DNA from: Bacillus massiliigorillae
Lineage (GTDB): Bacteria > Bacillota > Bacilli > Bacillales > DSM-1321
Direction: 5' to 3'
DNA length: 64,000 bases
Assembly: GCF_000380245.2 (NCBI RefSeq)
Contig: NZ_HG428741.1
Span: forward strand, 283,642 to 347,641
A program made the translations under genes and the position numbers. This document shows, one piece after another, positions 9,568 to 18,337 of the stretch (position 1 is the first letter of the stretch; each line of letters begins with the position of its first letter). Under the pieces are notes generated by a model, which was not told the DNA's origin, did no database searches, and worked only from the letters and a program-made list of their open reading frames with translations.

Positions 9568-10494
9568 ATGCGAAAAATTATTGTTGGATCTAGAAGAAGT
9601 AAATTGGCACTTACACAAACGAATTGGGTTATTGATCAGTTGAAAGGGTTGAATTTACCTTTTGAATTTGAAGTGAAAGAGATTGTTACGAAAGGTGATC
9701 GAATTCTTGATGTAACTCTATCAAAAGTAGGTGGGAAAGGTTTGTTTGTAAAGGAAATTGAACAAGCTTTGCTCTCTAAAGAGATTGATATAGCTGTACA
9801 TAGTATGAAAGATATGCCAGCTATTCTACCTGAAGATCTTACAATCGGTTGCATTCCAGAGAGAGAAGATCATCGTGATGTATTGATTTCAAAAGAAGGT
9901 CTAACTTTAGAAGAACTAAAACCTGGTTCTGTTGTTGGAACAAGTAGCTTAAGAAGAAGTGCACAAATATTAGCTAAACGACCAGACTTAGAAATTAAAT
10001 GGATTCGTGGAAACATTGATACACGTGTACAAAAGCTAAAAGATGAAGATTATGATGCTATTATTCTAGCAGCAGCGGGTCTTTCAAGATTAGGCTGGAG
10101 TTCTGATGTGGTAACACAATATTTAGAGCCGGAGCTTTGTTTGCCTGCAGTAGGACAAGGGGCTTTATCTATTGAATGTCGTAGTGATGATGCCGAACTA
10201 TTGGAAGGCTTAGCTCAATTCGCTTGTCCGTCTACGACGAAAACAGTAACTGCTGAAAGAGCATTTTTACATGCGATGGAAGGTGGCTGTCAAGTTCCAA
10301 TCGCAGGTTTCGCAACAATGAATGAGAAAGAAGAAGTATCTCTAACAGCTTTAGTAGCTTCACCTGATGGGAAGATTATTTTACAAGAAAAAGTAAGTGG
10401 TGTAGATGCTGAAGCAGTAGGAAATGAAGCGGCTAAAGCTCTACAAGCTAGAGGTGCGCAAAAGTTAATTGATGACGTAAAAGTGGAGTTGTAA
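9568..10494 (+). CDS. hemC: Porphobilinogen deaminase (hydroxymethylbilane synthase)
   Basis: Condenses four porphobilinogens to hydroxymethylbilane. The 308-residue product carries the dipyrromethane-cofactor cysteine at C241 in EGGCQVP and the usual VGTSSLRR and AVGQGALSIE motifs. The ATG follows GGAGGC. It is in tight series with hemX and hemD. Confidence 0.97.
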   Translation: MRKIIVGSRRSKLALTQTNWVIDQLKGLNLPFEFEVKEIVTKGDRILDVTLSKVGGKGLFVKEIEQALLSKEIDIAVHSMKDMPAILPEDLTIGCIPEREDHRDVLISKEGLTLEELKPGSVVGTSSLRRSAQILAKRPDLEIKWIRGNIDTRVQKLKDEDYDAIILAAAGLSRLGWSSDVVTQYLEPELCLPAVGQGALSIECRSDDAELLEGLAQFACPSTTKTVTAERAFLHAMEGGCQVPIAGFATMNEKEEVSLTALVASPDGKIILQEKVSGVDAEAVGNEAAKALQARGAQKLIDDVKVEL

Positions 10495-10499
10495 ATTTC

Positions 10500-11267
10500 A
10501 TGGAAACAGATTTGTTACTTCAAGGAAAAACGGTGTTAATTACAAGAGAGGAACGTGATAGTAAGCAATTTGCTGAAGCCATTACGAGCTATGGCGGGAA
10601 TGCTATCACTATTCCTTTAATTGGCTTCCAGGCTTGTGTAGTGACAGATGAGATACAAAAGAAACTAGATTCAATTGAACGATACGATTGGGTTGTGTTT
10701 ACTAGTAAAAATGGAGTGAAGTTTTTCTTCCAACAGTTCAATCGTTCATTGAAGAATAAAATCGCCGTTATTGGTGAGAAGACAATGGTAGCTTTACGAA
10801 AATATGGTTATGAACCACAATTTGTGCCTACAAAGTTTGTTGCAGAGTGTTTTACGAATGAATTTATTCCTGTTTTGAAGAAGGGTGCAAAAGTATTAGT
10901 TGTAAAAGGAAATTTAGCGAGAACGGTTATTGCTAATCAACTTCGAGAACAAGGTTTTACTTGTGATGAAATTATTTTATATGAAACAGTCATGCCGGAA
11001 GAAAGTGAAAATGAGTTGCGAGAAGCTTTAAAAACTAATAAGTGTGATATTATTAGTTTTACTAGCTCCTCGACAGTTCATCATTTTATGGGTATCGTCA
11101 ATCAATATAATTTAATTGATCAAATTGAGAATAGTCAGATTGCCTGTATTGGACCAATTGCGAAGAAGACTGCGGAACAATACGGTCTACAAGTGGATAT
11201 TAGTGCTGAGAAATATACGATGGAAGGTTTGATGGAAAGTATACTAGCGTATTTCTCGGGGAAATAA
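10500..11267 (+). CDS. hemD: Uroporphyrinogen-III synthase
   Basis: Cyclises hydroxymethylbilane with inversion of ring D. The family is poorly conserved; the 255-residue length, the two-lobe pattern with VFTSKNGVKFF in the first lobe and ISFTSSSTVHHF in the second, and its place between hemC and hemB make the call. It starts five bases after the hemC stop, with its ribosome binding site (GTGGAG) inside hemC. Confidence 0.95.
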   Translation: METDLLLQGKTVLITREERDSKQFAEAITSYGGNAITIPLIGFQACVVTDEIQKKLDSIERYDWVVFTSKNGVKFFFQQFNRSLKNKIAVIGEKTMVALRKYGYEPQFVPTKFVAECFTNEFIPVLKKGAKVLVVKGNLARTVIANQLREQGFTCDEIILYETVMPEESENELREALKTNKCDIISFTSSSTVHHFMGIVNQYNLIDQIENSQIACIGPIAKKTAEQYGLQVDISAEKYTMEGLMESILAYFSGK

Positions 11268-11334
11268 AGTAGAAATTTATTTAATCTGGTAGGATAAAAA
11301 AGTATTTTACATATAAAAAAGGCAGGGAAATGTG

Positions 11335-12321
11335 ATGACAGAAATTCAATTTACACGCCATAGACGCTTACGTCAAAGTGAAGGAATGCGTGCGTTAGTA
11401 AGAGAAACGTATTTACGTAAAGAAGATTTAATCTACCCTATTTTTATTGCTGCTGGTGACAATGTTCGTAATGAAATTGAATCGATGCCAGGCATCTATC
11501 AATTATCTTTAGATAATCTACTTGGTGAAGTAGAAGAATCTATTAATTTAGGTATAAGAGCATTGATTCTGTTTGGTGTTCCATATCAGCATGAAAAAGA
11601 TGCATGTGGAACAGGAGCATTTTCTCATAATGGCCTTATTCAACAAGCAACACGAATGATTAAAGAGAAGTATCCAGAAGTATTAGTAGTTGCTGATACA
11701 TGTCTATGTGAGTATACAGATCACGGACATTGCGGAATCGTAGAAGGTGATCAAATCTTGAACGATGAATCGCTAGAGGTTTTGGTGAAGACATCAATTA
11801 GTCAAGCAGAAGCTGGTGCTGATATTATTGCTCCATCAAATATGATGGATGGATTTGTTGCGGCTATCCGTGCAGGATTAGATGAAGCTGGATACACACA
11901 TATTCCAATTATGTCTTATGCGGTTAAATATGCATCGGCATATTATGGTCCATTCCGTGATGCTGCTAATGGTGCACCACAATTTGGCGATCGAAAAACG
12001 TATCAAATGGATTCAGCAAATCGTATGGAAGCCTTACGTGAGGCAGAATCTGATTTGCTCGAAGGCGCAGATTTCTTAATTGTTAAACCAGCTTTAGCAT
12101 ATATGGATATTATTAGAGACGTGAAAAACAATGTGAACCTTCCAATCGTAGCTTATAATGTGAGCGGTGAGTACAGCATGATTAAGGCTGCAGCTATCAA
12201 TGGTTGGATTGATGAGAAGAGCATTGTCCTAGAAACACTATTAGGAATGAAACGAGCAGGTTCAGATTTAATTATTACGTATTTCGCTAAAGATGTAGCT
12301 CGTTGGTTAGATGAGAAATAG
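11335..12321 (+). CDS. hemB: Delta-aminolevulinic acid dehydratase (porphobilinogen synthase)
   Basis: Joins two 5-aminolevulinates into porphobilinogen. The 328-residue protein has the two active-site lysines, K198 (AVKYASAYYG) and the Schiff-base K251 (IVKPALAYMD), and the cysteine-rich metal loop VADTCLCEYTDHGHCG, so it is a zinc-type enzyme. ATG at 11335 is preferred over the in-frame GTG at 11332 from the distance to GGCAGGGA. Confidence 0.97.
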   Translation: MTEIQFTRHRRLRQSEGMRALVRETYLRKEDLIYPIFIAAGDNVRNEIESMPGIYQLSLDNLLGEVEESINLGIRALILFGVPYQHEKDACGTGAFSHNGLIQQATRMIKEKYPEVLVVADTCLCEYTDHGHCGIVEGDQILNDESLEVLVKTSISQAEAGADIIAPSNMMDGFVAAIRAGLDEAGYTHIPIMSYAVKYASAYYGPFRDAANGAPQFGDRKTYQMDSANRMEALREAESDLLEGADFLIVKPALAYMDIIRDVKNNVNLPIVAYNVSGEYSMIKAAAINGWIDEKSIVLETLLGMKRAGSDLIITYFAKDVARWLDEK

Positions 12322-12387
12322 ATAGAGTACATTTGATACTAATGAATGAAAGACTTTTCAAAGCTTTTACTAAAGGAGACTATAATT

Positions 12388-13674
12388 ATGCGCGATTATA
12401 CTAAGTCACAAGCTGCTTATAAAGAAGCAGTTCATTTAATGCCAGGCGGTGTAAACAGTCCTGTTCGAGCTTTTAAATCGGTTAATATGGATCCAATCTT
12501 TATGGAACGTGGTCACGGTTCTAAGCTTTACGATATTGATGGCAATGAATATATAGACTATGTACTTTCTTGGGGACCTTTAATTCTTGGACATACTCAT
12601 CCAGAAGTAGTTGAAGGAATTAAGAAAGTTGCTGAAACTGGGACAAGCTTTGGAACTCCTACATTGATTGAAAATGAATTAGCGAAAGAAATTATGAAGC
12701 GTGTACCTTCAGTTGAAATGATTCGTATGGTTTCATCTGGAACAGAAGCGACAATGAGTGCGCTACGTTTAGCTCGTGGTTATACAGGTCGAAATAAAAT
12801 TATTAAATTTGAAGGTTGTTACCATGGCCATGGTGATTCGCTTTTAATTAAAGCGGGTTCTGGGGTAGCGACATTAGGTTTACCTGATAGCCCTGGTGTT
12901 CCAGAAGGTACTGCTATGAATACAATTACAGTTCCTTATAATGATCTTGAAGCAATCCGTTATGCATTTGAACAACATGGTGAAGATATTGCTGCTATTA
13001 TTGTAGAACCGGTAGCTGGAAATATGGGTGTTGTACCAACACTTCCAGGATTTTTACGAGGATTGCGTGATGTGACAAAACAATATGGTGCATTATTAAT
13101 CTTTGATGAAGTTATGACAGGCTTCCGTGTGGATTATCATTGTGGAAGTGGCTTTTATGACGTTGAACCAGATTTAACTACGTTCGGTAAAGTAGTTGGT
13201 GGTGGTTTACCAGTAGGTGCTTTCGGTGGTAAAGAAGAGATTATGAAAAATATTGCTCCAAGTGGTCCAATTTATCAGGCAGGTACGCTTTCTGGTAATC
13301 CATTAGCAATGACGGCAGGGTTAATTACATTGAAGAATTTAACACCTGAAGATTATGTGGAATTTAAACGTAAAGGCGATCTTTTAGAGGAAGGCTTCAC
13401 GAAAGCAGCTGCCACATACAATGTTCCATTAACATTTAATCGTGCAGGTTCTATGATAGGTTTCTTCTTTACGAATGAGAAGGTTATTAATTATGAGACA
13501 GCAAAGAGCTCTGATTTAGACTTCTTCGCGGCATATTATCGTGAAATGGCTAATGAAGGTATTTTCTTACCTGCATCTCAATTTGAAGGATTATTCTTAT
13601 CAACTGCGCATAGCGATGAAGATATTGCGAAAACAATTGCTGCAGCAGAAAAAGCATTTTCTACATTGAAATAA
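12388..13674 (+). CDS. hemL: Glutamate-1-semialdehyde 2,1-aminomutase
   Basis: PLP-dependent conversion of glutamate-1-semialdehyde to 5-aminolevulinate. K268 in TFGKVVGGG is the PLP lysine. The 428-residue product begins MRDYTKSQAAY, matching HemL N-termini. The start is ATG 12388 behind AAAGGAGA; an open frame extends upstream to 12346 but lacks a good ribosome binding site. Last gene of the hem operon, followed by a terminator. Confidence 0.97.
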   Translation: MRDYTKSQAAYKEAVHLMPGGVNSPVRAFKSVNMDPIFMERGHGSKLYDIDGNEYIDYVLSWGPLILGHTHPEVVEGIKKVAETGTSFGTPTLIENELAKEIMKRVPSVEMIRMVSSGTEATMSALRLARGYTGRNKIIKFEGCYHGHGDSLLIKAGSGVATLGLPDSPGVPEGTAMNTITVPYNDLEAIRYAFEQHGEDIAAIIVEPVAGNMGVVPTLPGFLRGLRDVTKQYGALLIFDEVMTGFRVDYHCGSGFYDVEPDLTTFGKVVGGGLPVGAFGGKEEIMKNIAPSGPIYQAGTLSGNPLAMTAGLITLKNLTPEDYVEFKRKGDLLEEGFTKAAATYNVPLTFNRAGSMIGFFFTNEKVINYETAKSSDLDFFAAYYREMANEGIFLPASQFEGLFLSTAHSDEDIAKTIAAAEKAFSTLK

Positions 13675-13689
13675 TTTAGAGCAAATAAG

Positions 13690-13726
13690 AAAAAGCTAAC
13701 ACTATAAAAGGTGTTAGCTTTTTTTG
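13690..13726 (+). terminator. Intrinsic terminator of the hem operon
   Basis: A stem AAAAGCTAACAC pairs with GGTGTTAGCTTTT around a short loop. A run of T follows. Confidence 0.92.
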
Positions 13727-13796
13727 TGTGGATTTAATTATATAAATATAATTAATAAAGATTGTAAAGTGGATATTTTTTCTACCTGGATGTTGG

Positions 13797-13861
13797 TTGA
13801 CCTATGACTATGAGAGGAATATAATTGGCCTTACAAATAATTAGGTTACTTAATAATTAAG
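13797..13861 (+). promoter_or_regulatory. Promoter and candidate operator of the marR-ABC exporter operon
   Basis: TTGACC (13797-13802), a 17-bp spacer and a perfect TATAAT (13820-13825) form a strong sigma-A promoter. Downstream of the expected start lies a perfect 13-bp palindrome, CTTAATAATTAAG (13849-13861), just before the ribosome binding site. This is a plausible autoregulatory site for the MarR-type product. Confidence 0.6.
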
Positions 13862-13889
13862 GATATTAAATAAAGGAGAGGTGTTTAAA

Positions 13890-14348
13890 GTGAGTGCGCC
13901 TTCAAATGAAATAACGAGAGAGTTGATTGAGGCTTTCTTGAAAATTAAGAGGATGCATTGGCAGCATAAATCTAAACAAGGGAATAACCCGAGTGAGGTT
14001 AGAGTTTTGCTTTGTATAAGTGATGAAGCAGAGCCTCCATTAAATGAAATGAAAGTTTCTGGAATAAGTAAGCGACTTCGCGTTAGCACTCCTTCTATTA
14101 CACAATTGTTAAATAAGCTTGAAAAAGATGGACTTATAGAACGTAGAATGGATGAACGTGATCGAAGAGTGGTGCTAGTAAAGTTAACTAGTGAGGGAAA
14201 ATTAATTGCTCAAGATGCAAGAAAGCATTTCGTACAGGTGTTTAGTGACCTTTCTGAATATCTAGGTACAGAGGATAGTAAAGAATTAGTAAGATTGCTA
14301 TCAAATGTTTATACATTTTATAATGAGAAGAATAATTCAGGGAGCTGA
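13890..14348 (+). CDS. MarR-family transcriptional regulator
   Basis: 152-residue winged-helix protein. The recognition helix region VSTPSITQLLNKLEKDGLIER and the wing with DERDRRVVLVKLT are characteristic of MarR. It is encoded directly upstream of a two-subunit ABC exporter (six bases to the next start), so it most likely represses its own operon and responds to a compound that the pump exports. GTG at 13890 lies about nine bases after AAGGAG; an in-frame GTG at 13881 touches the ribosome binding site and is less likely. No close named homologue is claimed. Confidence 0.85.
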   Translation: MSAPSNEITRELIEAFLKIKRMHWQHKSKQGNNPSEVRVLLCISDEAEPPLNEMKVSGISKRLRVSTPSITQLLNKLEKDGLIERRMDERDRRVVLVKLTSEGKLIAQDARKHFVQVFSDLSEYLGTEDSKELVRLLSNVYTFYNEKNNSGS

Positions 14349-14354
14349 TGTGTT

Positions 14355-16082
14355 ATGCGCAAACTGTTGACTTATATTAAGCCTTATAGCATGCCGATTG
14401 TTTTTATACTAGGCTTGCTTTTTATACAGGCGCTTACAGATTTATATATGCCGACATTAATGGCTGACATAATTGATGTTGGTGTAATTAAAAATGACAT
14501 TCCTTATATTTGGAAAGTCGGTGGCTTTATGCTGTTAGTTGCCGCATTAGGAACAATATGTTCTGTAGTGGCTAGTTATTTATCAGCGAAAGTATCGATG
14601 TCATATGGGAAAGATCTTCGTCATCATGTATTTTCTCATGTGCAAGAATTTTCTCTACAAGAATTTGATCAAGTTGGGACCGCATCCTTAATTACAAGAA
14701 CTACTAATGATATTACGCAAGTGCAGATGGTATTAAATATGATTCTTCGTATGATGGTAACCGCACCGCTTATGGCGATTGGTGGAATCATTATGGCGCA
14801 TAGAAAAGATCCGGAGCTTGCAGGTGTGCTTTGGATTGCTGTACCAGCTCTTTTCTTAGTAATCGGATTAGTTATTTGGAAAGGCGTTCCGCTCTTTAAA
14901 CTTGTCCAAGTTAAATTAGATGCAGTGAATCGTGTATTACGTGAAAATTTAACAGGTGTAAGAGTCATTCGCTCATTCAATCGTATTAATTATGAGAAGA
15001 AAAGATTTAATATTGCCAACATGGATTTAACAGAGACTTCTATTAAAGTAAATAAAATTATTGCGACTTTAATGCCGGCCATGATGCTAATTATGAACTT
15101 CACTTCTATTGCAATTATTTGGTTTGGTGCACTTCGCATCGATAATGGTCATATGCAAGTAGGAGATTTAATGGCTTTTTTACAATATGCGATGCAAATA
15201 ATGTTCTCGATGGTTATGTTATCAATGATGTTTGTCTTAATTCCAAGAGCATCGGCATCTGCTACACGTATTAATGAAGTATTGGAAATGAAACCTATTA
15301 TTAAAGAAACAGAGCATCAAGAAGCATCCACGGAACGAAAAGGTTTTGTAGAATTTAATGATGTGACGTTTAGCTATCCAGGAGCTGAACATCCTGCGCT
15401 ATGTAATATTTCATTTTCAGCAGGACCAGGTGAAGTAACGGCTATTATTGGTGGAACAGGTTCAGGGAAATCAACGCTCATTAAGATGATACCTCGTTTC
15501 TATGAAGTTGATTCGGGAAGCATATTAGTGGATGGTATCGATGTCCGTAATATGCGACTGGCTGATTTACGAGAAAAAATCGGTATGGTACCTCAAAAGG
15601 CGGTGCTCTTTACAGGTACGGTTGCTGAAAATATTGCTTTTGGTAAAGAAGATGCAACACAAGAAGAAATTGAGCACGCAGCTAAAATTGCGCAAGCAGA
15701 AGAGTTTATTGCGAATATGAAGGATGGTTATCAATCTGAAATTGCTCAAGGTGGAACGAATGTATCAGGAGGACAAAAGCAACGTCTTTCTATTGCACGT
15801 GCACTTGTTCGTAAACCAGAAATTTATATTTTCGATGATAGCTTCTCTGCTCTTGATTTTAAAACAGATGCGAAGTTGCGCGCGGCATTGAAACCGGAGA
15901 TTACAGATTCAACTGTATTACTTGTTGCACAGCGTGTAACAACGGTTATGGATGCTGATCGAATCATTGTGTTGGATGAAGGAAACGTAGCGGGAATGGG
16001 AACACATCATGAATTAATGGATAGCTGTGACGTATACCGTGAAATTGTTTCTTCTCAACTTTCTGAGGAGGAGATCGCATGA
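14355..16082 (+). CDS. ABC exporter half-transporter, subunit with degenerate catalytic site (YfiB-like)
   Basis: Type IV ABC exporter half: six membrane helices over about residues 1-310, then a nucleotide-binding domain. Walker A GGTGSGKST is near residue 365 and the signature is canonical (SGGQKQR near 470). The Walker B motif reads IYIFDDS, with Asp in place of the catalytic Glu. This marks it as the degenerate-site subunit of a heterodimer, as in TM287 or BmrC. It overlaps the next gene by four bases. The 575 residues and the pairing resemble B. subtilis YfiB/YfiC. A multidrug or lipid substrate is likely but cannot be read from the sequence. Confidence 0.9.
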   Translation: MRKLLTYIKPYSMPIVFILGLLFIQALTDLYMPTLMADIIDVGVIKNDIPYIWKVGGFMLLVAALGTICSVVASYLSAKVSMSYGKDLRHHVFSHVQEFSLQEFDQVGTASLITRTTNDITQVQMVLNMILRMMVTAPLMAIGGIIMAHRKDPELAGVLWIAVPALFLVIGLVIWKGVPLFKLVQVKLDAVNRVLRENLTGVRVIRSFNRINYEKKRFNIANMDLTETSIKVNKIIATLMPAMMLIMNFTSIAIIWFGALRIDNGHMQVGDLMAFLQYAMQIMFSMVMLSMMFVLIPRASASATRINEVLEMKPIIKETEHQEASTERKGFVEFNDVTFSYPGAEHPALCNISFSAGPGEVTAIIGGTGSGKSTLIKMIPRFYEVDSGSILVDGIDVRNMRLADLREKIGMVPQKAVLFTGTVAENIAFGKEDATQEEIEHAAKIAQAEEFIANMKDGYQSEIAQGGTNVSGGQKQRLSIARALVRKPEIYIFDDSFSALDFKTDAKLRAALKPEITDSTVLLVAQRVTTVMDADRIIVLDEGNVAGMGTHHELMDSCDVYREIVSSQLSEEEIA

Positions 16083-17947
16083 GTCAAAGAAAACAACATA
16101 AAGGTCCTGGTGGATTCGGTCCACGAGGTGGAATGGGTGCTCCGGTAAATAAAGCGAAAGATTTCAAAGGAACTTTAAAACGATTATTACGATATTTAAA
16201 ACCTCATAAATTTCGCTTATTAACAGTATTTATCACGGCTATTCTTAGTACAATTTTCACGATTTTAGGTCCGAAGATTTTGGGTAAAGCTACTACTAAA
16301 ATATTTGAAGGTATATCACAGAAATATGCTGGTATTCCTGGAGCAGGAATTGATTTTGGTTATATTGCGAATATCTTGTTCTTATTAGCTGGATTGTATT
16401 TATTAAGTTCTTTGTTTAGCTTCATTCAGCAATTTGTTATGGCTGGTGTGGCACAGAAAACGGTTTATAAACTACGTCAAGAAGCCGAAGAGAAGATTTC
16501 GCGACTTCCACTTAAATATTTTGATGGAACAACCCATGGTGAAACATTAAGTAGAGTTGTTAATGATGTGGATAATATTAGCACAACCTTACAGCAAAGT
16601 TTAACGCAAGTTATTACATCGGTTGTAACAATTATTGGTGTTATTATCATGATGTTAACGATAAGTCCAATCATGACATTGATATTATTATTAACACTTC
16701 CACTAAGCGCGGTAATTGCTGCGATGATTGCGAAACGATCTCAAGGTCATTTCATTGGTCAACAAAGATCACTTGGGCATTTGAGTGGTCATGTAGAAGA
16801 ATTATATACAGGTCATGAAGTAGTTAAAGCTTTTGGGCATGAGAAGAAAGCTTTACAAGAGTTTGAAGAAATCAATGAGAAGTTGTATGAATCAGGCTGG
16901 AAAGCTCAATTTATTTCCGGTATTATCATGCCACTAATGTCATTTGTCAATAATGTTGGTTATGTATTAATAAGTGTAATCGGTGGTATTTTAGTTACGC
17001 ATAAAACGATTGCTGTTGGGGATATTCAAGCTTTTATCCAATACGCTCGTCAATTTTCACAACCACTTATGCAAACAGCAAATATCGCTAACATTATTCA
17101 ATCGACTATCGCATCTGCCGAGCGCGTATTCGAATTATTGGATGAAGAAGAGCAAGTACCTGAAGTAAAAGATACTAAGGTAATCACTTATCCAAAAGGT
17201 CAAGTGGCATTCGAGCACGTATCATTTGGATATAAAGAAGGGGTTACATTAATTGAAGATATGAATATTGATGTGAAACCTGGTCAAACTATTGCAATTG
17301 TTGGTCCAACTGGAGCAGGAAAAACAACACTAATCAATCTTCTAATGCGCTTCTATGAAATCAATAGTGGAACAATTCGAATTGATGGTGTAGATATTAC
17401 AGAAATGAAGCGTAGCGATTTACGAAAGCTATTCGGTATGGTTTTACAAGATACATGGCTATTTAATGGTAGTATTAAAGACAATATTGCCTATGGACGT
17501 GAAAATGCAACAGATGATGAGATTTTCCAAGCGGCTCGAGCGGCTCATGCTGATCATTTCATCCGTACTTTACCGGAAGGATATGATACGGTATTAAATG
17601 AGGATGCAACAAATATCTCTCAAGGTCAGAAGCAGTTGTTAACAATTGCTCGTGCGATTTTAGCAAATCCAGCTATTTTAATTTTGGATGAAGCGACAAG
17701 TAGTGTAGATACAAGAACAGAAATTTACATTCAGAAAGCAATGAATAACTTAATGGAAGGTAGAACAAGCTTCGTTATTGCTCACCGACTATCTACCATT
17801 AAAGATGCAGATTTGATTCTTGTTATGAATCAAGGAACTGTTATTGAGCAAGGTAATCATCAAGAACTATTGAATCAAGGCGGATTCTATGCGGATCTTT
17901 ATAATAGTCAGTTCTCAGGTGGGAAAATTGCTGATGATGTAGGTTAA
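16079..17947 (+). CDS. ABC exporter half-transporter, catalytically competent subunit (YfiC-like)
   Basis: Partner of the preceding gene; the starts and stops overlap (ATGA). The N-terminus is a glycine-rich basic extension (about 30 residues), then six membrane helices, then a nucleotide-binding domain with Walker A GPTGAGKTT near 410 and Walker B ILILDEATS with the catalytic Glu. The signature is degenerate (ISQGQKQ instead of LSGGQ). So this subunit gives the Walker motifs and its partner the signature of the one consensus ATP site, the classical asymmetric arrangement. 622 residues. Confidence 0.92.
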   Translation: MSQRKQHKGPGGFGPRGGMGAPVNKAKDFKGTLKRLLRYLKPHKFRLLTVFITAILSTIFTILGPKILGKATTKIFEGISQKYAGIPGAGIDFGYIANILFLLAGLYLLSSLFSFIQQFVMAGVAQKTVYKLRQEAEEKISRLPLKYFDGTTHGETLSRVVNDVDNISTTLQQSLTQVITSVVTIIGVIIMMLTISPIMTLILLLTLPLSAVIAAMIAKRSQGHFIGQQRSLGHLSGHVEELYTGHEVVKAFGHEKKALQEFEEINEKLYESGWKAQFISGIIMPLMSFVNNVGYVLISVIGGILVTHKTIAVGDIQAFIQYARQFSQPLMQTANIANIIQSTIASAERVFELLDEEEQVPEVKDTKVITYPKGQVAFEHVSFGYKEGVTLIEDMNIDVKPGQTIAIVGPTGAGKTTLINLLMRFYEINSGTIRIDGVDITEMKRSDLRKLFGMVLQDTWLFNGSIKDNIAYGRENATDDEIFQAARAAHADHFIRTLPEGYDTVLNEDATNISQGQKQLLTIARAILANPAILILDEATSSVDTRTEIYIQKAMNNLMEGRTSFVIAHRLSTIKDADLILVMNQGTVIEQGNHQELLNQGGFYADLYNSQFSGGKIADDVG

Positions 17948-17952
17948 TTGAA

Positions 17953-17988
17953 GGGGGCGTCTGAAAATCATTTTTCAGGCGCCTTTTT
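17953..17988 (+). terminator. Intrinsic terminator of the ABC exporter operon
   Basis: GGCGTCTGAAAA pairs with TTTTCAGGCGCC and is followed by TTTTT. It is a member of the terminator family noted elsewhere in the window. Confidence 0.9.
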
Positions 17989-18094
17989 ACGTTTTTTACC
18001 GTTCAAAATTATACTTAATAAAAATTCAATTTTATTGGAAGTGAAACAAGAAGTATACGCAACAACTGAAAAGACTAGTATCGGTTTTTCGATG

Positions 18095-18250
18095 TCTAAC
18101 CATACACCTGCTATGCTCGGAAATAAGTCAATCTGTTTTGAAAACCAAAAGCGGGTTTTCAAGAACATCTTGTCTTATTGCTGTCGCATAGCTCTTTTTT
18201 GGATTTGGAGTAGTACAAGAAGCATAAACATACCGGTGTCGGTTTTTCTT
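18095..18250. repeat. Dispersed intergenic repeat, copy A
   Basis: About 155 bases closely similar to 53679-53847. Shared blocks include ACACCTGCTATGCTCGGAAA, the hairpin TTGAAAACC/GGGTTTTCAA, CGCATAGCTCTTTTTT and a closing GGTTTTTCTTAT. It fills most of the 390-base gap before spoVID. Short open frames through it are not supported as genes. A third, partial copy of its 3' part is at 47762-47807. Confidence 0.8.
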
Positions 18251-18337
18251 ATCTTTCTGTACTAAAAAAACCTTTCGCCTCATAGGTTTACTAATGATAG
18301 ATGCAGTCTTTTTAGTGATTGAGAGGAGGAGCGTGTT

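Noticed and set aside
17948..18265. A 105-residue ORF following the ABC exporter
   Set aside because: It begins at the terminator and runs through the dispersed repeat; no ribosome binding site or protein family.
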